Assembly (NCBI GenBank): GCA_902799185.1
Contig: CADBZO010000014.1
Location: 18,772-59,685, forward strand
Direction: 5' to 3'
Origin: an uncultured Bacteroidales bacterium
GTDB taxonomy: Bacteria > Bacteroidota > Bacteroidia > Bacteroidales > Paludibacteraceae
Length of the DNA: 40,914 nucleotides
The notes below the pieces were generated by a model. That model did no database searches. It worked only from the letters and a program-made list of their open reading frames with translations, and was not told where the DNA came from. Shown piece by piece: positions 25,434 to 32,029 of the stretch (the stretch's first letter is position 1; each line of letters begins with the position of its first letter). Made by a program: the position numbers and the translations under genes.

Positions 25434-26609
25434 TTATTTTTCGTTTTCGGATATAAATTCTACGAATTCCTCAAGGCTCCGCTGGATAACTCCTCCTATT
25501 TTCAATTGCTCTTCATATTTGGCAATCATGGTCGGACTCATACTGCGGTTTAATGCATAACGCACCACTTCGGGATTCGCGTCCTTACACATCAATATGC
25601 CTATACTTGGATTCTCATTGCTGCGTTTTTCTGTTTGGTCCAATGCCTCCAGATAAAACTCCAACTGTCCCAAATCACGCGGGTCAAACTCTGTCGTTTT
25701 CAGTTCTATCGCCACCAGACATTGCAATGCACGATGATAGAACAACAAATCGCAGCGGTAATTTTTTCCTCCGACTTCCAATATATGCTCTTCGTCCACG
25801 AAAAGGAAATCTTTTCCTAACTCTGTGATAAACTCCCGCATGTGTTGTACTATCCCTTTGCGCAGTCTGGTCTCTTTGTATCGGCTGGGCAGCCCAAGAA
25901 ACTCCAAGATGGCTTTGTCTTTCAGCAGCACCTCTGCTTTCGGATAAGTGCTTTTCAGCATTTCTGACTGAAACTTCTTATCTGCCAAAACGCGGGAATA
26001 GGTATCTGTCTTTATAGCACGTTCAAGTTCCTTATTTTGCAAATGCTCGTATTCCGCATAAAGAATATAAAATAAGCATTGTTCAGGTGTTGAGCATCTA
26101 TTCAATATGATTTGATGATTGGTCCAACCGGTTTTTATTAGCAATGCTGGAATTTGTCTCATTTTGAATGATACAATTTCCTTTTTCCCGATTTGTCTCA
26201 TTTCCGATGAGACGATTTGTGCCGTTTCGAATGGTACAGTTTCAGCCTCCACAAATTGTGCCGATAACGTTGGCATTAATGGCTTATTAAGTTTAAGGCG
26301 TTCTACCAGTCCATTAAACGCAGCGGATGTATAGGTTTCATAGAAATTAACCATTTTGTAGATATTCGCTCTACTCCATCCTTTGAGTGTAGGGTTCTGC
26401 GTGTGGATATATTCCGCCAGTTGTTGCACCACCTTGGCTCCCCATCCTGCCTCTTTTATCTTGTCAGACACAAACGCCCCTACTTCCCATGCAGTGATGA
26501 CAGATGCATGGTTAACGGCTTGCGCTGCTTGTGTGCGATAGGTTTCAATGATTTGCAGTACTCGCGCAAAATCATTGGTGGTATTATATGTCTGAATCTC
26601 TTTCGGCAT
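25434..26609 (-). CDS. DUF1016 (YhcG-like) PD-(D/E)XK nuclease family protein
   Basis: 391 residues from the ATG at 26609; a GTG nine codons upstream (26636) is possible. The N-terminal DUF1016_N helical region is seen in AWEVGAFVSDKIKEAGWGAKVVQQLAEYI and LKGWSRANIYKMVNFYETY. The C-terminal nuclease core has CDLLFYHRALQCLVAIELK, i.e. the Asp ... Glu-x-Lys triad, then GQLEFYLEALD. The middle (~115-150) contains an internal near-repeat (IVSSEMRQI, IVSFKMRQI). Family members are putative nucleases, often strain-variable; no catalytic role here has been shown. It is bracketed by 31-bp direct repeats derived from the downstream gene and shares that gene's promoter, which suggests insertion between promoter and adhesin. 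Confidence 0.85.
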   Translation of the reverse strand: MPKEIQTYNTTNDFARVLQIIETYRTQAAQAVNHASVITAWEVGAFVSDKIKEAGWGAKVVQQLAEYIHTQNPTLKGWSRANIYKMVNFYETYTSAAFNGLVERLKLNKPLMPTLSAQFVEAETVPFETAQIVSSEMRQIGKKEIVSFKMRQIPALLIKTGWTNHQIILNRCSTPEQCLFYILYAEYEHLQNKELERAIKTDTYSRVLADKKFQSEMLKSTYPKAEVLLKDKAILEFLGLPSRYKETRLRKGIVQHMREFITELGKDFLFVDEEHILEVGGKNYRCDLLFYHRALQCLVAIELKTTEFDPRDLGQLEFYLEALDQTEKRSNENPSIGILMCKDANPEVVRYALNRSMSPTMIAKYEEQLKIGGVIQRSLEEFVEFISENEK

Positions 26610-26625
26610 TCCGTATCTCTTTCCC

Positions 26626-26691
26626 TTACTTGCCACCCTCCGCCGTAAGCAGGAGGGTTAATAAATAAGTTCTTATCTCGCTTTCGCTCAT
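26626..26691 (-). pseudogene. Decayed copy of gene B's signal-peptide start
   Basis: A 21-codon open stretch, MSESEIRTYLLTLLLTAEGG, stops just before the DUF1016 start. Its RTYLLTLLLTA matches B's STYLLALLLTA, and the DNA identity covers the 31-bp repeat. It looks like a truncated leftover of B's 5' end and could still be translated as a leader peptide. Confidence 0.55.
26641..26671 (-). repeat. 31-bp direct repeat, copy 2 (upstream of DUF1016 gene)
   Basis: Direct-repeat partner of 25356-25386, with three mismatches. It joins directly to the DUF1016 relic at 26672. Confidence 0.85.
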
Positions 26692-26761
26692 AATACAGGG
26701 TGGAAATCTGCCTGTCCAGTTGGCGTGTACTCCACACTTTATGGTTGGTCCATGAACTTGT
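26672..26761 (-). pseudogene. Fragment of a second DUF1016 gene
   Basis: One frame reads TSSWTNHK then VWSTRQLDRQISTLYYERK. The W-S-x-R-Q-L-D-R-Q-I-S-T-L-Y-Y-E-R stretch is the conserved end of the DUF1016 N-terminal region; WTNHK also resembles WTNHQ of the intact gene. Upstream the frame is closed by a stop, and downstream it runs into the copied signal-peptide DNA. It is too short to function. Confidence 0.6.
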
Positions 26762-26843
26762 TTATTGTGTGTTGGAAATTTCTTATTCTGTCGGATATTT
26801 CCGTTAATGAATAAAGTTATTCCAAAATACAACAAACAGGGCG

Positions 26844-26875
26844 CAAAGATACATATTTTTTTTCAAATATGCAAA
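26844..26875 (-). promoter_or_regulatory. Promoter of the DUF1016 - gene B - small-ORF operon
   Basis: Minus strand: TTTG (26875-26872), 20-bp spacer, TATCTTTG (26851-26844). The transcript would have a ~225-nt leader holding the DUF1016 relic and the copied signal-peptide DNA. It is the only promoter visible for gene B. Confidence 0.83.
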
Positions 26876-26980
26876 TTTTAGGGAAACAAAGTGGAAAAAT
26901 TATATATTTTGCTAATTAAAAGTTACACTTTGTACAAGTAGGAAAAAATTTGTTCGGCTACGCGCCGAGGGTTAAACAAA

Positions 26981-27057
26981 AGTCCGATGAGAGTCCGATA
27001 AACCTCCGATGAAAGTCCGATAAACCTCCGATGAGAGTCCGATATTAGTCCGATAAG
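26981..27057. repeat. 11-bp tandem array (AGTCCGATRAR)
   Basis: Seven contiguous 11-bp units: AGTCCGATGAG, AGTCCGATAAA, CCTCCGATGAA, AGTCCGATAAA, CCTCCGATGAG, AGTCCGATATT, AGTCCGATAAG. The middle four form a 22-bp higher-order period. It lies between the divergent promoters of the gene B operon and gene C. No spacers, so not a CRISPR. Confidence 0.92.
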
Positions 27058-27229
27058 ACACAATAGCGACATCGGCATGTTCGATTTGTCAGTTTGTCAC
27101 AAAATCAGTGCAAAGGTAAGCAAAAGAAAACATACATGCAAATATTTTGACATAAAAAACACCTTTTTTGTGCATTTTCTTACTTTTTGTTCATAAATTG
27201 TACGTTTTTAGCAGAAAACTCCTAAAAAA

Positions 27230-27261
27230 TTTGTATATATCAAAAAAAAGCAGTATCTTTG
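27230..27261 (+). promoter_or_regulatory. Promoter of gene C
   Basis: TTTG (27230-27233), 20-bp spacer with A8-GCAG, TATCTTTG (27254-27261). It leaves a ~190-nt leader containing the branched structure at 27304-27425. Confidence 0.87.
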
Positions 27262-27303
27262 TCGTCGGAATTGGAGATAAAATAAACAAAAACCGACAAA
27301 ACC

Positions 27304-27425
27304 CTTTGAGTGCTTTAGGAGCAATGCTCCTTATCCCAATTGCTACTAAAAACTCCTTGCAAGCAAGCTTACAGATAGTTTTTACTACCAATTTGCACGA
27401 CTCTGCGAGTAAAAAGCACTCAAAG
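27304..27425 (+). promoter_or_regulatory. Branched structured 5' leader of gene C (candidate RNA element)
   Basis: A perfect 13-bp closing stem joins CTTTGAGTGCTTT (27304-27316) and AAAGCACTCAAAG (27413-27425). Three hairpins lie inside: AGGAGC/GCTCCT (27317-27331), TAAAAACT/AGTTTTTA (27347-27384) and ACTC/GAGT (27400-27410). This makes a four-way junction of 122 nt. It lies wholly within the predicted untranslated leader, 35 nt before the ATG. It could be a riboswitch-like or RNA-stability element, or a small inverted-repeat element (MITE). No known family was recognised. Confidence 0.5.
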
Positions 27426-27459
27426 ACATACACATAAAAAACAATAACAATATTAAGGT

Positions 27460-29334
27460 ATGAAAAAGATTTTTACAATTTTGTGCGCGGCGGTGATAGC
27501 CGCAAGCGCCGTGAACGCCGAAGTGCTGCTGACTGAGCACTTTGCACAAACCACTGAGACATTAGCAACGAACGAAAATGCTTTCGGTGATGAAATTGCA
27601 GCTACCGGTTGGACTAACATTAGTGGAGGTGGTAATATTTTTCTAAGTGCCAGTGATTTGACATATGCAGGATATAAGACTAATTCAGATGGTACTCGTT
27701 CGGCTGAACTTCAATCAGGCAAAGTCAAGAAAGTCGCAGTTCCTCTATCCAAATCCGTTAATTCGGGTTCAGTGTATGTTGCAGCAATTGTAGATTTGCA
27801 GGCATATGCATCTACTTCTGCAACTGCAAACACGCGTGATTACTTATGGGCATTAGTGAATGGAACATCTTCTGTATCAACTGCCGGAAACCATTTCGCT
27901 CGTTTACAACTACAAAAGGTGGGAGATGGTAAATTCCAATTCAGTATAGCCAAGAGTACAGAATCTGCTGCGTTTATCCCTTACACAGACACTCTGGAAT
28001 TATCCAAATACTTGGTAGTGACAGAATATCAATTTGTTGATGGAGAGCAAAACGATATAGTTCGCTTGTTTGTAAATCCTACTAAAGGAGATAAACCGAA
28101 GGCAACCGTAGAGTGCTATCAATCATTTATCAATCCCAATACAAGTGCTGATGTTGGAGCAGGAACAAAGGCAGATGCTGCACAATTGAAGAGCCTGTTG
28201 TTGAACGCAAGTTCTACAATGAAATTAGGTGCATTGATTGACGAGCTGAAGGTAGCCACCACGTGGGCTGACCTGTGGGAGAGCGGCGACGCGCCGGTAG
28301 TGGAGACACCGACGATGGTTGTGGAAGATGCAATCAATTTCTATGAGGAAGATTTGTATAATAATATGTATATCTTCACCGTATTCCCCGGCAAGCAGTA
28401 TTCAAAAGAATTAGAAGTGCTGGCAGAGAATCTGACCGAGGATATTACTATTTCGCACAAAAATAGCGAGCTTACACTTAGTACTTCGACAATTGACAAA
28501 GCCGGTGGTAAATTCACGGTAACATTGAATCCTGAAGCGGCAGGAAGCCATGTAGATACGATTGTCTATACAAGCGGTTCGCTGAGTGACACCACTCTTG
28601 TAGCCTGGGGAGTTAATCTGCAATCGTATTCCGATTTGGCATCGCTGAAAGCCGCCTATGCCAATGATGATGAATATGGTTTTTATCATTTCAGAGGCGA
28701 GGCTGTTATCACCCGCGCATACAGCGGTTTTGCATACATCCAAGATGAAACAGCCGCATTGCGTTTGAGCAATGAGTGGAACCAAGATACCGATTTTGCA
28801 TCGTTAGCAGTAGGTGACAAGATTGGCGGTTTCATCGGTTATGCCGGAGAAACAGATGGAGCAGGCGTAAAAGACTTTATCATCGGTCAGGATGTCACAC
28901 CTCTTTCGCAAGGCAATACGGTAGATGCACAAGTAGTGACTTTAGCGGAATTGCAGACCAACGGAGCGGATTATTTGTTAGAGATAGTAACGATAGAGGA
29001 TGCAGAACTTGACCAAACGGCAGAAGTATTCCCCGCAGCGACCAAGGTAAGTTTCACGCAAAACGGCAAGTCTGCCAGTATCCAGGCTATCAACTCTTCT
29101 GCAGATTATATAGGCGAGGCTATTCCCGCCAGGGCGAATATCACCGGTTTCAGTATCAACCAGAGCGGAACGGTGATTGTTCCCCGTGCCAAGAGTGATA
29201 TTGTCTCCAAAGACACTCCTTCTGCCATTGACCATCTGCGTGTAAAAGGCAAGGCGGTGAAGACCGTACGGGACGGACAGATTGTCATTCTCCGGGACGG
29301 AAAAGCCTTCAACGTATTAGGAAGCGAGTTATAG
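27460..29334 (+). CDS. Secreted OB-/Ig-like domain protein with shared tail (gene C)
   Basis: 624 residues; signal peptide MKKIFTILCAAVIAASAVNA. Residues ~22-275 form a beta-rich, jelly-roll-like domain (LLTEHFAQTTETLA..GWTNISGGG). Residues ~290-385 form an Ig-like domain (LEVLAENLTEDITISHKNSE) also found in gene D. Residues ~395-500 resemble a secreted OB-fold (YHFRGEAVITRAYSGFAYIQ, ALRLSNEW), as in DUF5689/YhcR-type proteins. It ends with the shared tail TVRDGQIVILRDGKAFNVLG. The first ~260 codons are AT-rich and the base composition changes sharply near 28250. Gene D follows after a palindrome and a heptamer array, so C and D are probably one transcript. No enzymatic residues were recognised. 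Confidence 0.78.
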   Translation: MKKIFTILCAAVIAASAVNAEVLLTEHFAQTTETLATNENAFGDEIAATGWTNISGGGNIFLSASDLTYAGYKTNSDGTRSAELQSGKVKKVAVPLSKSVNSGSVYVAAIVDLQAYASTSATANTRDYLWALVNGTSSVSTAGNHFARLQLQKVGDGKFQFSIAKSTESAAFIPYTDTLELSKYLVVTEYQFVDGEQNDIVRLFVNPTKGDKPKATVECYQSFINPNTSADVGAGTKADAAQLKSLLLNASSTMKLGALIDELKVATTWADLWESGDAPVVETPTMVVEDAINFYEEDLYNNMYIFTVFPGKQYSKELEVLAENLTEDITISHKNSELTLSTSTIDKAGGKFTVTLNPEAAGSHVDTIVYTSGSLSDTTLVAWGVNLQSYSDLASLKAAYANDDEYGFYHFRGEAVITRAYSGFAYIQDETAALRLSNEWNQDTDFASLAVGDKIGGFIGYAGETDGAGVKDFIIGQDVTPLSQGNTVDAQVVTLAELQTNGADYLLEIVTIEDAELDQTAEVFPAATKVSFTQNGKSASIQAINSSADYIGEAIPARANITGFSINQSGTVIVPRAKSDIVSKDTPSAIDHLRVKGKAVKTVRDGQIVILRDGKAFNVLGSEL

Positions 29335-29371
29335 ACACCCCCCAGACACCCCTCTCAGAGGGGGAGAAGGG
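29335..29371. repeat. Palindromic repeat, copy P3
   Basis: Immediately after gene C's stop: a C-rich lead, then CCCCTC-TCA-GAGGGG, then GGAGAAGGG. Copy P7 after gene F (38042-38077) has nearly the same sequence, and both are followed by ATTTGAx heptamers and a secreted-protein gene. Confidence 0.8.
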
Positions 29372-29399
29372 ATTTGAGATTTGTAATAGGAGATTTATG
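29372..29399. repeat. Heptamer array (ATTTGAG-like) running into the gene D start
   Basis: Four 7-bp units: ATTTGAG, ATTTGTA, ATAGGAG, ATTTATG. The last contains the ATG start codon of gene D, so the array is in phase with translation initiation. Confidence 0.7.
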
Positions 29400-31649
29400 A
29401 TTAAACAGCGTATTTTTATGGCTATGCTGGCAGGTGCACTCGTCATGGGTGCACCTGTATCAGCAGAAGAGACGTCCGGCAATCTGATTCAGAACCCGGG
29501 GTTTGAGAGTTACGAGGACAAGAGCAATGCCCTCTTTGGCGACTACACGGAGTTTGCGTCATGGGTCTGCTCGGGTTTCGGCTGCGTGTCGGAGAAGACG
29601 GATGTGTATGAGGGTGCCGCAGCGATGAAGTTAGGCGGCAGCACCCCCATGACGGTCTATCAGCAGATAACCGGTCTGACGGACGCCGCATACGACGCGG
29701 ACGTGCCGTTCCGGCTGACGGTTCACTACAAGGCGAAGAAGATCGCCTCGGGCGGAAAAGTTTCGCTGGACGCCTATTGGGAGCACGCGACGACAGCCGA
29801 CGGGCTGAAGACCCACGATGCAGCCAAGCTGCAGCGGGTGCTGAGCGACAGCGTGCAGAGCGAGTGGCAGACATTGGTCATAGAGACCACGAGACCGGCG
29901 CAAGCGAAGTCCTTCATGCTGCAGTTCAAAGCCACCGCCAAGAGCTACGTGCTGATCGACTCGCTCGGTTTTGAGGCGCTGCCTACGACAGCTCCGGACG
30001 AGCCGTATATCACGGTAACGCCCAAGAGCCTCTCCTCCGTGAGCTGCGAGAAAGGGCAGAGCGTGACCTTCCCCACCCTCCATATCGAGCAAGGTAACAT
30101 CACCGGCACGACGACGTTTGAGTTGAGTTATACCGACGCGGACCAGTTCCGTCTGTCGCGCAGTTCGATGAGCGCGGACGAGAGCGCGTGTGACCTTATT
30201 ATCACCTACGCGCCCACGAAAGCGGGCACGCACAAGGCCGTGCTGAATATCGACAACACCAGCCACACGTCTCTGTTCCAGTCCATCACGCTCAACGCCA
30301 GCTGCACCGACCCGGACGCCAAGCCTATGATCACCGTGACACCGAGTGTGATACCCACCTTCGAGACGGTAGCGGGCAAGCAGGTGAGCGGTAAGTTCTC
30401 CGTCAAAAGCGAGAACTGCACGGATTTCGTCTATCTGAGTGTGAGCCACGTACAAGGCCAGGCGTTCACCATCGTAGAGAGCATGCTCGCCAAGAACTAC
30501 GAGACGGAAGTGACGGTCTATTTCACGCCGCTGGAGGCTGGTACGTACCAATCGACGGTGACGCTGACGAGCGAAGGGGCGACGCCGGTCGTAGTGACGC
30601 TGAACGGCACGGCATCCGCGAAGAGCGAAGAGACCATCGACTGGCAGACAGCGTTCTCATGGGACACCTCCCATCCGTACGCCCTGTTGGAAGAAGATTT
30701 CGAGAGCGGCAAGCATAACGAGACGCTGGTGTTAACAGACTGGCAGAACGTAGCACCGTTAGAGGCGCGTCCGTGGTGGGGCTACGACGAGAGCCGCGCC
30801 ACACCTCCGCGCGCAGACAACCGTTGCGCCAAAGCCACGGCGTACCAGTACGGCAAGGATTCCACGGACATCTGGGAGGCATGGCTGGTGACGCCGGCGC
30901 TGGACTACAAGAACGCCCGAGGAAGGGTGTTCACGTTCGATGTGATGGCAGAGTACCTGCCGGAAGACGGAAGCAACACCACTTTCGAGGTGTATTTCAT
31001 CGACCCGAGCGACCCCGAGCATATCTATTTCCAGGACCTGAGCGGTTCGTTTGCCATCCCCGCCACGGGTGACGAGAACGAAGAATGGCGCACGTTCCAC
31101 CTGAACCTGAACAACCAGCCGAACATCCCCGACGTGTTCTTCATGGCTTTCCGCTATGCGGGTCCGAACGGCGGCATGGGCGTTGTGACCTATTACATAG
31201 ACAATGTCAGCTGGGGCCGCACCGACCTGCCGACCATCACTCCGAGCGTGACGATGCTCATCGACTCGCTCGCCGTAGTGAACGTATCACGCGAGATAGG
31301 CACTATCACCGTCACCGGCGAGAACCTGACGGAAGACATCTCATTAGAGGTAGGCGGCAACCGCTACACCGATTTCAGCCTGAGCAAGAGCACCCTGCCG
31401 AAGGAAGGAGGCAAAGTGACTGTCACGTTCGAGAGCGACTTAGAGGGCGTACATGACGCGTATGTGCATTTGAGTTCCAAAGGGGCAGCCGACGTGTTCA
31501 TCCCGATGGCGGTGCTGTGCCGTGCGGCGCAAGGCAACCTCTCCCCGACCCTCCCCTCAAGGGAGGGAGTAAAGATACTGCGGGACGGCAAACTCTATAT
31601 TATGTACAAAGGGACGATGTACGACGTGCTGGGTGCGCGAGTTGAGTAA
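29397..31649 (+). CDS. Secreted multi-Ig/jelly-roll protein with shared tail (gene D)
   Basis: 750 residues; signal peptide MIKQRIFMAMLAGALVMGAPVSA. An N-terminal carbohydrate-binding-like jelly roll (~25-200) opens NLIQNPGFESYED. Two or three Ig-like beta domains follow (~200-410; repeated TVTPS and VTLNGTA). Then comes a choice-of-anchor/jelly-roll domain (~425-610; YALLEEDFESGKHNETL, FFMAFRYAGPNGGMGVVTYY) and an Ig-like domain (~615-710) close to that of gene C (ITVTGENLTEDISLEVGG). The C-terminus is the PTLPSREG linker, encoded by palindrome P4, followed by tail ILRDGKLYIMYKGTMYDVLG. Likely a surface-exposed binding protein; no catalytic motif seen. GC-rich throughout, unlike the first part of gene C. 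Confidence 0.8.
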   Translation: MIKQRIFMAMLAGALVMGAPVSAEETSGNLIQNPGFESYEDKSNALFGDYTEFASWVCSGFGCVSEKTDVYEGAAAMKLGGSTPMTVYQQITGLTDAAYDADVPFRLTVHYKAKKIASGGKVSLDAYWEHATTADGLKTHDAAKLQRVLSDSVQSEWQTLVIETTRPAQAKSFMLQFKATAKSYVLIDSLGFEALPTTAPDEPYITVTPKSLSSVSCEKGQSVTFPTLHIEQGNITGTTTFELSYTDADQFRLSRSSMSADESACDLIITYAPTKAGTHKAVLNIDNTSHTSLFQSITLNASCTDPDAKPMITVTPSVIPTFETVAGKQVSGKFSVKSENCTDFVYLSVSHVQGQAFTIVESMLAKNYETEVTVYFTPLEAGTYQSTVTLTSEGATPVVVTLNGTASAKSEETIDWQTAFSWDTSHPYALLEEDFESGKHNETLVLTDWQNVAPLEARPWWGYDESRATPPRADNRCAKATAYQYGKDSTDIWEAWLVTPALDYKNARGRVFTFDVMAEYLPEDGSNTTFEVYFIDPSDPEHIYFQDLSGSFAIPATGDENEEWRTFHLNLNNQPNIPDVFFMAFRYAGPNGGMGVVTYYIDNVSWGRTDLPTITPSVTMLIDSLAVVNVSREIGTITVTGENLTEDISLEVGGNRYTDFSLSKSTLPKEGGKVTVTFESDLEGVHDAYVHLSSKGAADVFIPMAVLCRAAQGNLSPTLPSREGVKILRDGKLYIMYKGTMYDVLGARVE
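31541..31633 (+). repeat. Palindrome-tail DNA cassette, copy in gene D (P4)
   Basis: Stem CCCTCCC (31549-31555) and GGGAGGG (31561-31567), loop CTCAA, in frame as PTLPSREG, continuing directly into tail-coding DNA. Over ~92 bp it differs from the gene G copy (39929-40020) at about ten positions by eye. Confidence 0.8.
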
Positions 31650-31675
31650 AGAGGATTAGATGTTAAAGAAAAATG

Positions 31676-31712
31676 AGCCCCTCCTAACCTCCCCCTACCT
31701 ACAGGAGGAGGA
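31676..31712. repeat. Palindromic repeat, degenerate copy P5
   Basis: GCCCCTCCTAACCTCCCCCT then CCTACAGGAGGAGG, lying ~25 bp after gene D's stop. The stem CCTCC/GGAGG keeps the repeat's layout. The remaining DNA to the gene E promoter (31713-31865) shows nothing I can name. Confidence 0.6.
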
Positions 31713-31865
31713 AGTCCGGATAACATCCGACATAATGAACGCTGATTTTCAGGGCATGGAGGGACCAAATTGAGCATTGAAAGTGTTGTAAATATCGGAA
31801 TTGAGGGTGGAAATGCAAAATCAAATGTACAAAACGTAATTTTATAAGAAATTATATACATTTTA

Positions 31866-31897
31866 TTTGCATGTTTGAGAAAAAAGCAGTACTTTTG
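31866..31897 (+). promoter_or_regulatory. Promoter of the gene E - 100-aa - F - G operon
   Basis: TTTG (31866-31869), 20-bp spacer with AGAAAAAAGCAG, TACTTTTG (31890-31897). No other promoter is seen before the terminator at 40071. Confidence 0.83.
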
Positions 31898-31922
31898 CAG
31901 CGATTTTGATATTTACTTACTC

Positions 31923-31978
31923 ACGTAATTGTGGGAAATTAATCCTTGGAGCGCACGCATCCAAGGATTACGTTTTTT
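31923..31978 (+). promoter_or_regulatory. Attenuator-like structure in the gene E leader
   Basis: An 11-bp hairpin, TAATCCTTGGA (31940-31950) with TCCAAGGATTA (31960-31970), is followed by CG and six T, the form of an intrinsic terminator inside the leader. The upstream ACGTAAT (31923-31929) is complementary to ATTACGT (31967-31973), which includes part of the 3' stem arm, so an alternative pairing that opens the terminator is possible. Confidence 0.55.
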
Positions 31979-32029
31979 CCAATAGGGTAAGGAGAATTAT
32001 AAAAAAGATCATTAAAAGGTATTAGCCAT

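Noticed and set aside
25434-26609. DUF1016 gene as part of a complete restriction or toxin-antitoxin system
   Set aside because: No methyltransferase, specificity subunit or antitoxin-like partner lies beside it; neighbours are a secreted protein and gene relics.
26981-27057. Possible CRISPR array
   Set aside because: Units are only 11 bp, contiguous and without unique spacers, and no cas gene is present.
31541-31567. Palindrome in gene D as a sign of an assembly or frame error
   Set aside because: The frame stays open through it in three independent genes with the same reading (P-x-LP-x-REG) and leads into the conserved tail, so it is genuine coding sequence.
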